DNA of 64,000 nt from Lysinibacillus antri (GTDB lineage: Bacteria; Bacillota; Bacilli; Bacillales_A; Planococcaceae). The stretch is from assembly GCF_003977595.1 (NCBI RefSeq), contig NZ_RYYR01000004.1:124001-188000 (forward strand), given 5' to 3'. The position numbers and the translations under genes were made by a program. Below the pieces are notes generated by a model. The model was not told where the DNA came from. It searched no databases and worked only from the letters and a program-made list of their open reading frames with translations. Positions 10,119 to 17,680 of this stretch are shown piece after piece (the stretch's first letter is position 1; each line of letters starts with the position of its first letter).

Positions 10119-10742
10119 ATGAATTATTTCCCTTTACTATTAAATATTGACTATAAGACGGTTGTAGTAGTTGGCGGAGGACCTGTAGCGCGACAAAAAG
10201 TAGAAGCATTACTACCAACGAAAGCAAATATTGTGGTTGTCAGTCCTATGATTACAGAAGAACTAGCAGAGTATGTTGAACAACAACTTGTGAAATGGAA
10301 GAAAAAAGGGTTCGAACCACACGATTTAGACGATGCGGCTTTAGTGTTTGCAGTGACAAATAGTAAAGAAGTAAACGATATGGTTGAAGAAGCAACTCAA
10401 CATTGGCAACTGTTAAGTCGTGCAGATGCAAAAGGGCGTGTCGACTTTATTAATCCAGCAGTCGTTCGTCGTGGTGATTTTATACTGACCGTGTCGACAT
10501 CAGGAGCGAGCCCTCGTTTCACACGTCAAGTAAAATCCGAGTTAGCGCAACAGTACGGTGACTATTACGAGCAATATGTAGCATTTTTAGGACAAGCACG
10601 TCAACAAATTTTAGCCAAGTTTGACGGCGAACAAAAGAAACAATTATTAATCGATTTACTTGAACCACAGTTATTGGAGTGGGTAAAGGAAGGTCGCTTA
10701 GACGATTGTGAGAAGTGGCTTCAACAAAGATTAGGAGAATAA
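10119..10742 (+). CDS. sirC: Precorrin-2 dehydrogenase (siroheme synthase N-terminal type)
   Basis: NAD-dependent oxidation of precorrin-2 to sirohydrochlorin. It begins MNYFPLLLNIDYKTVVVVGGG, a Rossmann loop, followed by TSGASPRFTRQVKSEL. Length is 207 residues from ATG 10119, which sits seven bases after GGAGGA; the ATG at 10101 lies before that site and is rejected. It has no ferrochelatase or methylase fusion and supplies the substrate for the CbiX chelatase at the end of the operon. Confidence 0.9.
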   Translation: MNYFPLLLNIDYKTVVVVGGGPVARQKVEALLPTKANIVVVSPMITEELAEYVEQQLVKWKKKGFEPHDLDDAALVFAVTNSKEVNDMVEEATQHWQLLSRADAKGRVDFINPAVVRRGDFILTVSTSGASPRFTRQVKSELAQQYGDYYEQYVAFLGQARQQILAKFDGEQKKQLLIDLLEPQLLEWVKEGRLDDCEKWLQQRLGE

Positions 10743-10744
10743 CG

Positions 10745-11506
10745 ATGAGCACACAAGTATTTATTGTCGGAGCAGGTCCTGGAGATCCAAAACTATTAAC
10801 ATTACGTGGCCTTGAATGTATTCAACAGGCCGACGTTATTTTATATGATCGTTTAGTGAATCCTGCATTGCTAAACTATGCAAAAGAAACAGCACAATTC
10901 ATTTATTGTGGGAAAGAGCCAGGAAATCATGGCTTAATTCAAGAAGAGATTCACCGTGTTTTAGTTGAAAAGGCGCAAGCGGGGTTTACGGTTCTACGTC
11001 TTAAAGGTGGAGACCCATTTGTATTTGGTCGGGGTGCGGAAGAGGCTGCAGTATTACGTGAAGCAAATATTGACTATGAAATAGTACCAGGAATTACAGC
11101 AGGTATTGCGGCACCAGCCTATGCAGGAATTCCTGTAACACATAGAGATTATGCCGCAAGCTTTGCAATCGTGACTGGTCATGGACGAGCTGAAAAAGGG
11201 CAGGACTTCATCAATTGGCAAGCGATTAGTCATATTGATACAGTAGCTTTTTATATGAGCGTAGGCAATATCGAACATATTACGGCTCGTTTAATTGAGC
11301 ATGGAAAGCACAAGGAAACCCCTGTAGCAGTAATAGAATGGGGAACGACGGATAAGCAACGGACGATGATTGGCACGCTACAAACAATTTCCAAACAAAT
11401 TGAGCAAGAAGCCATTCAAAATCCAGCCATGATTTTAGTCGGAGAAGTTGTAAACGTACGGGAGGATATTGCTTGGTTTACGGAAAGGGTGTACGAAAGA
11501 TGTTAG
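10745..11506 (+). CDS. cobA: Uroporphyrinogen-III C-methyltransferase (SUMT)
   Basis: Methylates uroporphyrinogen III at C2 and C7 to precorrin-2. FIVGAGPGDPKLLTLRG, KGGDPFVFGRGAEE and PGITAGIAAPAYAGIPVTHRD are the full SUMT signature set. Length 253, without hemD or siroheme domains. The start is ATG 10745, directly after the sirC stop with AGGAGAAT upstream. It feeds both B12 and siroheme if no other copy exists. Confidence 0.94.
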   Translation: MSTQVFIVGAGPGDPKLLTLRGLECIQQADVILYDRLVNPALLNYAKETAQFIYCGKEPGNHGLIQEEIHRVLVEKAQAGFTVLRLKGGDPFVFGRGAEEAAVLREANIDYEIVPGITAGIAAPAYAGIPVTHRDYAASFAIVTGHGRAEKGQDFINWQAISHIDTVAFYMSVGNIEHITARLIEHGKHKETPVAVIEWGTTDKQRTMIGTLQTISKQIEQEAIQNPAMILVGEVVNVREDIAWFTERVYERC

Positions 11507-12054
11507 AGGCATTAAAAAAACGAAGGGCAATTCGCCAATTTGTAGATCGTGAAGTAGAACGTGAAAAAATTGAGCTATTGTTAGAGGCTGCAACCTATGC
11601 ACCAAATGATCGTATGCGAGAGCCGTGGCATTTTTATGTGATGCAAGGTGATAGTTTAAAAGGGTATGAGAAAGTAGCACTGGAGTTTTTAGAAAAACGT
11701 TTTCCTACAAAGCCTCATTTAGTAGAAAGTTCAATGAAGGCTATTACAAATACACCTTTAATTATAGCGGTAACTTCAGCTATGGTAGAAGGGGATGAAG
11801 GGGCTACAAAAGACAATTTATTTGCGGTAAGTAGCGCGATTATGTCGATCTGGTTAATGGCGGAACAATTAGGTTTAGGAATGGTTTGGCGAACACGCGG
11901 TGTTGGGTTGGTACATGATACGGCCCTTCATACATATATCGGTGCAAGTCATCAGGAACAATTAGTTGGTACGTTATGTATTGGTTATCCTGCTGAAGAA
12001 ATCACAACACCAAAAAAGCGGACACCATTTTCTGAAAAAACAACATGGCTATAA
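11500..12054 (+). CDS. Nitroreductase-family flavoprotein in the B12 operon
   Basis: An FMN-dependent nitroreductase fold: KKRRAIRQFVDREV at the start, YAPNDRMREPWHF, and a C-terminal GTLCIGYPAEE block. Length is 184 residues from ATG 11500. BluB, which makes the lower ligand of B12, belongs to the same superfamily, but the usual BluB residues are not convincing, and I would not call it BluB. It overlaps the end of cobA by 7 bases, so it is transcribed with the corrin genes. A reductase acting on cobalt or a corrinoid intermediate is possible but unproven. Confidence 0.82.
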   Translation: MLEALKKRRAIRQFVDREVEREKIELLLEAATYAPNDRMREPWHFYVMQGDSLKGYEKVALEFLEKRFPTKPHLVESSMKAITNTPLIIAVTSAMVEGDEGATKDNLFAVSSAIMSIWLMAEQLGLGMVWRTRGVGLVHDTALHTYIGASHQEQLVGTLCIGYPAEEITTPKKRTPFSEKTTWL

Positions 12055-12069
12055 AGGGAGGTTCGATAA

Positions 12070-12918
12070 ATGAAACGATCACCTTTACACATTGATTTTG
12101 AACAGTTATGGAAAGAAGGCATGCATGACTGGCATGGCAATATGCCTGAACGAATGACAAATGATGAGTTAGAAGAAGCATTTTGGACCCAATCTATGCA
12201 AAAAAAATCGTATCGTCAAACAGATGCCCACGCAAAGCCGATCTATGCCAAGATTCGCCAACATATTCCTGACAATGTAACCTGTTTAGAAATCGGGCCA
12301 GGGTGGGGTAATTATACATTTCCTCTAAGAGAGGATGTAAAAAAATTAACATTAGTAGACGGTTCGGAAAGTGTTCTTCGCTATTTACAACAGTACTTTA
12401 TGGAGGATCAAGCAGTACGTTTTGTCCATGCAAAATGGGAAGAAGCCCAATTAGAACCCCATGATATCGTTGTAGGTGTGAATTGTTATTATCGTATTTA
12501 CGAAATGAATGCAGCATTATTAAAAATGAACAAATTAGCAAAAAAGCGGGCAATTATTGGATTGACAACAGGTCCGATTCAACCACATTACGTAATACTT
12601 GATCAACAATTTGGCTACGAGATTAAATATCCACGCCGTGATTATATTGAAATAGTAAATATGTTATATCAACTTGGGATTTATGCGGATTGTGAAATGC
12701 TTCCATTAGAACGTACGTATCGATATAACAGCTATGAAGCGTTATATGAAGCCCAAAGTAAAAAAATTTTAAATGATACATTCCGGCTAGATGACCTAAA
12801 AGCTGCACTAACAAATTTTATTACGGAGGAAAATGGGCAAATCGTATACCGCCATAAATTTTATGCAGCAATTATAAGTTGGGAGCCTATAAATATAGAG
12901 AATGTCAGTCAATTTTAA
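12070..12918 (+). CDS. SAM-dependent methyltransferase of unknown substrate, B12 operon
   Basis: A class I methyltransferase of 282 residues. The SAM-binding loop VTCLEIGPGWGNYTFPL falls around residues 74-90, followed by TLVDGSESVL. It is not one of the recognised corrin methylases, which have a different (class III) fold except CbiT and CbiD. The start is ATG 12070 after AGGGAGG. It lies between the nitroreductase gene and cbiX, with 15- and 20-base gaps, so it shares their riboswitch control. Its substrate cannot be read from the sequence. Confidence 0.8.
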   Translation: MKRSPLHIDFEQLWKEGMHDWHGNMPERMTNDELEEAFWTQSMQKKSYRQTDAHAKPIYAKIRQHIPDNVTCLEIGPGWGNYTFPLREDVKKLTLVDGSESVLRYLQQYFMEDQAVRFVHAKWEEAQLEPHDIVVGVNCYYRIYEMNAALLKMNKLAKKRAIIGLTTGPIQPHYVILDQQFGYEIKYPRRDYIEIVNMLYQLGIYADCEMLPLERTYRYNSYEALYEAQSKKILNDTFRLDDLKAALTNFITEENGQIVYRHKFYAAIISWEPINIENVSQF

Positions 12919-12938
12919 TTGATGCGAGGAGGATGAAT

Positions 12939-14132
12939 ATGACAACTTGGAATTTAACCCCTATGCAACGACATGTTTTAATTTGCAATGGAGCGACATG
13001 TATGGGGGCTGGAGCAGAAGAAGTAACACAGCAAATTCGTGATGAAATTCGAATCAATAAGCTGGATGACGTTATTCATACATCTCGAACTCGTTGTAAT
13101 GGACGTTGTAAAGATAAATGTGTAGTCATTGATTATCCAAAAGGTACATGGTATTCCGTACAACAAGAAAAGACAGCACGAGCAATTGTACATGAAAATG
13201 TCTCCTATGAAAATATTATTTATTCGATGGAACAAGGAGTACGACTACGGGGCGATTCACGTATTAAAGGGATTGATAAGTACCGTCAACGAAAGGGTAA
13301 AAAACATCCGGCAGTGTTATTTGTTGGACATGGTAGTCGTCTTGAAGCTGGGAATGAGGAAGTGCGCCAATTTATCGAGCAAATGCGTTCGAAAATGGAT
13401 CCATCGTTACTAGTAGAAACATGCTTTTTAGAATTTGCTTCACCAAATATAGACGATGGGATACAACGGTGTATTGAACTTGGCGCAGATGAAATTCACG
13501 TAATCCCGATTATTTTATTGCACGCTGGTCACTCGAAGCTTCATATACCAGCTGAAATTGAGGAAGCAAGGCATCAATTCCCAGAAATTCGTTTTACATA
13601 TGGGCAAACGATTGGGATACATGATGAAATTTTTACGATTTTAAAAGAGCGTTTACAGGAAGTAGGTTTTGATGCAAACGCTACTAATGAGCATACCGCT
13701 ATTTTACTGATTGCCCGTGGTAGTAGTGATGTGGATGCGAAAGAAAGCTTTTATCAAATTTCTAGCATTCTAGCAGAGCAAGTGAATGTTCCGATTTTTG
13801 AAAGTGCCTTTATGGGGGTAACAACGCCGACTGTAGGACAGGGAATTGCTCGCTGTGTCGAGTTAGGCGCGAAAAAAATCATTATGCTACCGTACTTTTT
13901 ATTTACAGGAATATTAATGGAACGTATGGCACGTATGGCGCAGGAGTTTTCGGCTAGCTATGCTAGTGTTGAAATTGTGATTGCAGATTATTTTGGTTAT
14001 CATCCGAAATTACAAAATGTGTTGCTAGAGCGTTTACAACAGGCGATGGATGGAACTTCAACAGGGATGCAAGACTTAGAAAATTTCCGTCAATATGTAA
14101 AAGAATATGGATATGAGCATCATCATCATTGA
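12939..14132 (+). CDS. cbiX: Sirohydrochlorin cobaltochelatase CbiX fused to a thioredoxin-like 2Fe-2S domain (CbiW-CbiX)
   Basis: Inserts cobalt into sirohydrochlorin. Residues 1-100 are a thioredoxin-like ferredoxin with Cys16, Cys21, Cys53, Cys57 and Cys61. Residues about 124-380 are the duplicated class II chelatase: FVGHGSR with His131, and LLHAGHSKLH with His195/His198, in the first half; the second half has LIARGSSD and lacks the His. The protein ends in four His, probably for metal handling. In B. megaterium, CbiW and CbiX are separate. The start is ATG 12939, seven bases after GAGGAGG; ATG 12933 abuts the site. It is the last gene of the operon. Confidence 0.9.
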   Translation: MTTWNLTPMQRHVLICNGATCMGAGAEEVTQQIRDEIRINKLDDVIHTSRTRCNGRCKDKCVVIDYPKGTWYSVQQEKTARAIVHENVSYENIIYSMEQGVRLRGDSRIKGIDKYRQRKGKKHPAVLFVGHGSRLEAGNEEVRQFIEQMRSKMDPSLLVETCFLEFASPNIDDGIQRCIELGADEIHVIPIILLHAGHSKLHIPAEIEEARHQFPEIRFTYGQTIGIHDEIFTILKERLQEVGFDANATNEHTAILLIARGSSDVDAKESFYQISSILAEQVNVPIFESAFMGVTTPTVGQGIARCVELGAKKIIMLPYFLFTGILMERMARMAQEFSASYASVEIVIADYFGYHPKLQNVLLERLQQAMDGTSTGMQDLENFRQYVKEYGYEHHHH

Positions 14133-14218
14133 TTCACTATTATTAATCTAGGTATTTTAAATATTGAAAATTACAAAATTGTTATATCGGAATAGTATTG
14201 TATGACGACAATAGAATA

Positions 14219-14378
14219 GATTTTTGGTGCTTTTATGAAAGCTTAATAGGGAAGACGGTGAAAGTCCGTCGCTGTCCCGCAACTGTAATTTGGAGCGTTT
14301 CTCTTTTATACCACTGCAATCCATTTGTGGGAAGGTGAGAACCGTGTTGAAGAAAAGCCAGGAGACCTACCAAAAATA
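14219..14378 (+). promoter_or_regulatory. Second cobalamin riboswitch aptamer
   Basis: P1 pairs TTTTGGT (about 14221-14227) with ACCAAAA (14369-14375). The conserved GCTGTCCCGCAACTGTAA core lies at about 14271-14288 and the B12 box GCCAGGAGACC at 14357-14367. It controls the cobalt transporter genes cbiMNQO, so cobalt uptake and corrin synthesis answer to the same ligand. Confidence 0.95.
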
Positions 14379-14413
14379 ATGAAATTTAACCTACGAGGAT
14401 AGGTGCTAAAATA

Positions 14414-14466
14414 AGCAATATTTGTTGCTTTTTTGTAACGCACTTTTCTCCTGGAAAGTGTTTTTT
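14414..14466 (+). terminator. Tandem terminators of the cbiM riboswitch
   Basis: Two hairpins with T-runs follow the aptamer. The first is AAGCAA-TATTTG-TTGCTT then T6 (14414-14435). The second is CACTTTTC-TCCT-GGAAAGTG then T6 (14441-14466). The second holds TCTCCTGG at 14447-14454, which is exactly complementary to the B12 box bases CCAGGAGA at 14358-14365, so terminator and aptamer may exclude each other by this pairing. Confidence 0.8.
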
Positions 14467-14509
14467 AATACACTTTTTACCATCATTAACTAAAAAAGGA
14501 GAAAAAACG

Positions 14510-15253
14510 ATGAAAGAATTAGTACCAAAGCTTGCATATTTCACAATAGTATTGTTATTTATTCCAAAGCAAGCGTACGCCATGCACATTATGGAAGGAT
14601 TTTTACCAATTGGTTGGGCCATTTTTTGGTTTGCACTGTGCCTTCCGTTTTTAGTAAAAGGAGTTAAGGCGATCCGTACAGTGGTCAAAGAGAATCCTGA
14701 AACGAAATTATTACTAGCATTATCAGGTGCCTTTACATTCGTTTTATCCGCTCTAAAAATACCATCTGTAACTGGTAGTTGTTCACATCCTACTGGTGTT
14801 GGGCTTGGTTCGATTTTATTTGGACCTTTTGTCATGAGTGTTTTAGGTTCAATCGTTTTATTATTCCAATCGTTATTATTAGCGCATGGGGGTTTAACAA
14901 CATTAGGGGCAAACATTTTCTCAATGGCCATTGTTGGACCACTCATTGCGATTGGGGTATTTAAATTAGCAACAAAATGGGGTCTATCCTTTAGTGTTAC
15001 GGTATTTTTGGCAGCCATGTTAGGGGATTTAGGTACATATGTAATGACTTCATTCCAATTAGCATTAGCATTCCCAGCTGAGGTTGGAGGTTTCGCTGGA
15101 TCCTTCCAAAAATTCTCAAGTATTTTCGCGCTAACACAAGTTCCGTTAGCAGTTAGTGAAGGGTTATTAACCGTTATGATTATGAATTTTATCCAAAAAT
15201 ACAATATGAGTGAACTTATTAAATTACGTATTTTGAAGGTAAAGGAGAGCTAA
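14510..15253 (+). CDS. cbiM: Cobalt ECF transporter substrate-specific subunit CbiM
   Basis: The integral membrane S component that binds cobalt. After a cleavable signal-like segment (residues 1-24, ending AYA), the mature protein starts MHIMEGFLP, whose His is part of the CbiM metal site. [13 protein letters not shown]-like and [14 protein letters not shown] blocks follow, with about six membrane segments. The start is ATG 14510 with AAGGAG upstream. It is the first gene of the cbiMNQO operon. Confidence 0.95.
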   Translation: MKELVPKLAYFTIVLLFIPKQAYAMHIMEGFLPIGWAIFWFALCLPFLVKGVKAIRTVVKENPETKLLLALSGAFTFVLSALKIPSVTGSCSHPTGVGLGSILFGPFVMSVLGSIVLLFQSLLLAHGGLTTLGANIFSMAIVGPLIAIGVFKLATKWGLSFSVTVFLAAMLGDLGTYVMTSFQLALAFPAEVGGFAGSFQKFSSIFALTQVPLAVSEGLLTVMIMNFIQKYNMSELIKLRILKVKES

Positions 15254-15254
15254 T

Positions 15255-15545
15255 ATGTTAAAGAAAAATTTATTATTATTATTAGCAGTTGTTGTTTTAG
15301 CGCTTTTACCGATTGTATTTTTACAAGATGCTGAGTTTGGTGGAGCAGATGGTGAAGCAGAAGAGGCGATTACAGAAATTGCAAGTGATTACGAGCCATG
15401 GTTTACTGCGATTTGGGAGCCGCCAAGTGGTGAAATAGAAAGTTTATTATTCGTACTACAAGGTGTCATTGGCGCATTAATTATCGGCTATTTTATAGGT
15501 TATATGCGCGGAAAGTACGCAAAGAATACCAATGCTAAACATTGA
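15255..15545 (+). CDS. cbiN: Cobalt transporter accessory subunit CbiN
   Basis: A small membrane protein of 96 residues with two hydrophobic segments (residues 5-22 and about 65-85) and an acidic extracellular loop containing SDYEPWFTAIWEPPSGE. It is needed with CbiM for cobalt uptake. ATG follows the cbiM stop by one base; its end overlaps cbiQ by 14 bases. Confidence 0.93.
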   Translation: MLKKNLLLLLAVVVLALLPIVFLQDAEFGGADGEAEEAITEIASDYEPWFTAIWEPPSGEIESLLFVLQGVIGALIIGYFIGYMRGKYAKNTNAKH

Positions 15546-16311
15546 TTATATCGCTCATCATAATGGACTTCAAAAAGTAGCGGCGGGTCAAAAGCTGTTA
15601 CTTAGTATCGGTGCATTGCTCATAGTGACGGTTTCAAGGAATAATAGCGTTGCACTTTGGACACTACTCGTTATGAGTAGTGTCATTGTGTTTTATGCGA
15701 AAATTCCATTGAAGGCGTATGTAACACTGATGCTGGCTCCGCTTGGATTTAGCTTAGCAGGTATAGTGACCATCGTCGTTTCTATTTCATTTACGAATGA
15801 AGTAAATACCGATATGTTATGGCATCTGTTTACACCATTTGCAACCCTTTATATTTTGCCTAGTGATGTAGATCGTGCAATAAATATTTTTTTAGTTGCC
15901 TTTAGTGCATCGAGCTGTTTATATTTACTAATTTTGACGACGCCCATCTATGAAATTAGTCCGATCTTATTGAAATGTAAAGTGCCAACGATTGTTATTG
16001 AACTAATTGAGCTTATATATCGTTTTATTTTTATTTTTTTACAAGCATCAATGCAACTTTACACAGCACAACAGGCAAGATTAGGTTACAAAAGTTATAA
16101 AATGAGTTTTCAATCACTCGTGCTATTAATTAGCGTGTTATTTCGCTCAATCTTTTTTCATTACGAAAAGATGACATTAGCGATGAAATCACGGAATATT
16201 GAGCATTTTATTATCCCAGATGTTTATTTACTAAAGAAAAAGTGGCAGAGGTTACCACTAATTTTGTTCATTGTTTATGTATTTGTAGCAATCGGATTAA
16301 TTTTTGTATAG
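15532..16311 (+). CDS. cbiQ: ECF transporter transmembrane subunit CbiQ
   Basis: The T component coupling CbiM to the ATPase. A polytopic membrane protein of 259 residues, with ARLGYKSYK and MTLAMKSRNIE near the C-terminus corresponding to the two A-R-G-like coupling helices of CbiQ. ATG 15532 overlaps cbiN. Confidence 0.9.
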   Translation: MLNIDYIAHHNGLQKVAAGQKLLLSIGALLIVTVSRNNSVALWTLLVMSSVIVFYAKIPLKAYVTLMLAPLGFSLAGIVTIVVSISFTNEVNTDMLWHLFTPFATLYILPSDVDRAINIFLVAFSASSCLYLLILTTPIYEISPILLKCKVPTIVIELIELIYRFIFIFLQASMQLYTAQQARLGYKSYKMSFQSLVLLISVLFRSIFFHYEKMTLAMKSRNIEHFIIPDVYLLKKKWQRLPLILFIVYVFVAIGLIFV

Positions 16312-16323
16312 GGAGGAATGAAA

Positions 16324-17187
16324 ATGACTGCATCGTATTTTTCCTTTGAACACGTATCGTTTCTTTATTCTGATGGGACGCAAGCAATTAATGATATTTC
16401 ATTAACCATTCCAGTTGGAAATAAAATTGCCATTTTGGGGGAAAATGGCTCTGGAAAATCAACTTTATTTAAATTATTGATGGGCTTAGAACGTCCAACA
16501 AAAGGGACAATCCTATTTAAAGGGAAGCCTCTAAAGTACAATAAAAGTGGACTACAGCAGCTACGCCAACAAGTAGGCTTAGTGTTTCAAGAAGCGGATC
16601 ATCAATTATTTGCTTCTACAGTAAAGCAAGATATATTGTATGGACCCCTTAATCTTGATTGGTCTATTGAAAAGATAACTTCACAAGTGGACAAGGCGAT
16701 CGCCTTAACGGAGCTGGAGGAATTAGAAAATCGTCCAATTCATTTTTTAAGTGGTGGTCAAAAGAAGCGTGTGGCGATTGCAGGTGTTTATGCGATGGAG
16801 CCGAAAGTTTTAATTTTAGATGAACCAACGAGTAGTCTAGATTATTATTTTTCAACACAATTGACCGATTATTTGAAAAAGCTTGATACGGATGATCGAA
16901 CATTTTTATATTCCACACATCAAATTAATTTAGTGTATGAATGGGCAGATTATTATATTGTACTTCATAAAGGTAAGGTAATCTATGTAGGAGAGCGAGA
17001 TGCTTTGTTTACGAATGACGCATTATTACAACAGGCGCATATTGAGAAACCTTGGATTGTTTCTGTAACGCAAATGCTACAAAATAGTGATCCACAATGG
17101 GGGAACATCGCAATGCCCCATTCCAAGGAAGCACTTGTTGCTCAAATTGTTGCGTTGCAAAAAAAGGAAGATCTTATCTCCATTTAG
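16324..17187 (+). CDS. cbiO: ECF transporter ATP-binding subunit CbiO
   Basis: The ATPase of the cobalt importer. Walker A GENGSGKST is at residues 39-47, the signature is FLSGGQKKRVAIAG and Walker B is VLILDEPTSSLD, followed by STHQINLVYEW. Length 287. The start is ATG 16324, seven bases after GGGAGG; the ATG at 16318 is too close to that site. Its stop codon lies inside the right copy of the 25-base direct repeat. Confidence 0.94.
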   Translation: MTASYFSFEHVSFLYSDGTQAINDISLTIPVGNKIAILGENGSGKSTLFKLLMGLERPTKGTILFKGKPLKYNKSGLQQLRQQVGLVFQEADHQLFASTVKQDILYGPLNLDWSIEKITSQVDKAIALTELEELENRPIHFLSGGQKKRVAIAGVYAMEPKVLILDEPTSSLDYYFSTQLTDYLKKLDTDDRTFLYSTHQINLVYEWADYYIVLHKGKVIYVGERDALFTNDALLQQAHIEKPWIVSVTQMLQNSDPQWGNIAMPHSKEALVAQIVALQKKEDLISI

Positions 17188-17206
17188 GCACTATATTGTA
17201 GTTTAA
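17182..17206 (+). repeat. Direct repeat, right copy, end of the B12 locus
   Basis: A 25-base sequence matching 1677-1701 at 23 of 25 positions and in the same orientation. It covers the cbiO stop codon (TAG at 17185). Confidence 0.6.
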
Positions 17207-17293
17207 AGTGAATCAATAGCATTGGCCTTTTTCTGTTAAGTGTTTTGGCATATATTAATGGCAATCTTAACATTGAAAGGAGGAGTACTTTAA

Positions 17294-17617
17294 ATGCTGT
17301 CTCTTCACTATAAAGGCCAAATCAAAGCGAATCCTTGTACATGTCATAAAAAACATTGTTGTTGTCTCCATGTCAACTTAGCAGGATTGACCGATCATTT
17401 AAATTATAAACTAGTGAAATATCGAAAAATTCCTGTAAAAATAACAGCCAATAATGGATATACACTGACAGGAAAGATCCATCAAGTAGGGATTGACTAT
17501 ATTGAGATAAAAAAAGAGAATGACACGATTGTAACCATACTGAAAGATAAAGTAGATCGTATTAAATGGTTAAAAGAAGCATGTGAATCCGATGAAGTAG
17601 GAAATACCACACTATAA
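17294..17617 (+). CDS. Cys-rich small protein with a beta-barrel-like motif, mnx region
   Basis: A protein of 107 residues that I cannot assign to a named family. The N-terminus is Cys/His-rich (CTCHKKHCCCLH, residues 15-26), suitable for binding a metal. Residues about 50-92 show VKITANNGYTLTGKIHQV, then DYIEIKK and a final KDKVDRIKWL strand, a pattern shared with the small proteins around the oxidase at 20950. The start is ATG 17294 with GAAAGGAGGAG upstream. It lies 106 bases after cbiO, with no strong terminator between, and 63 bases before the copper gene. Confidence 0.75.
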   Translation: MLSLHYKGQIKANPCTCHKKHCCCLHVNLAGLTDHLNYKLVKYRKIPVKITANNGYTLTGKIHQVGIDYIEIKKENDTIVTILKDKVDRIKWLKEACESDEVGNTTL

Positions 17618-17680
17618 GACCTAAGGAAAATGGAAAGCGTTGAATAAGATAGATAATAGTAAAAAGAAAGGGATTTTGTC

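Noticed and set aside
11500-12054. BluB (lower-ligand synthase) assignment
   Set aside because: The superfamily is right, but the residues I associate with BluB are not convincingly present, so only the family is called.
14386-15204. Minus-strand open frame of 272 residues
   Set aside because: It is the shadow of cbiM and the riboswitch leader; the Asn/Lys/Pro-rich composition is that of a reverse frame.
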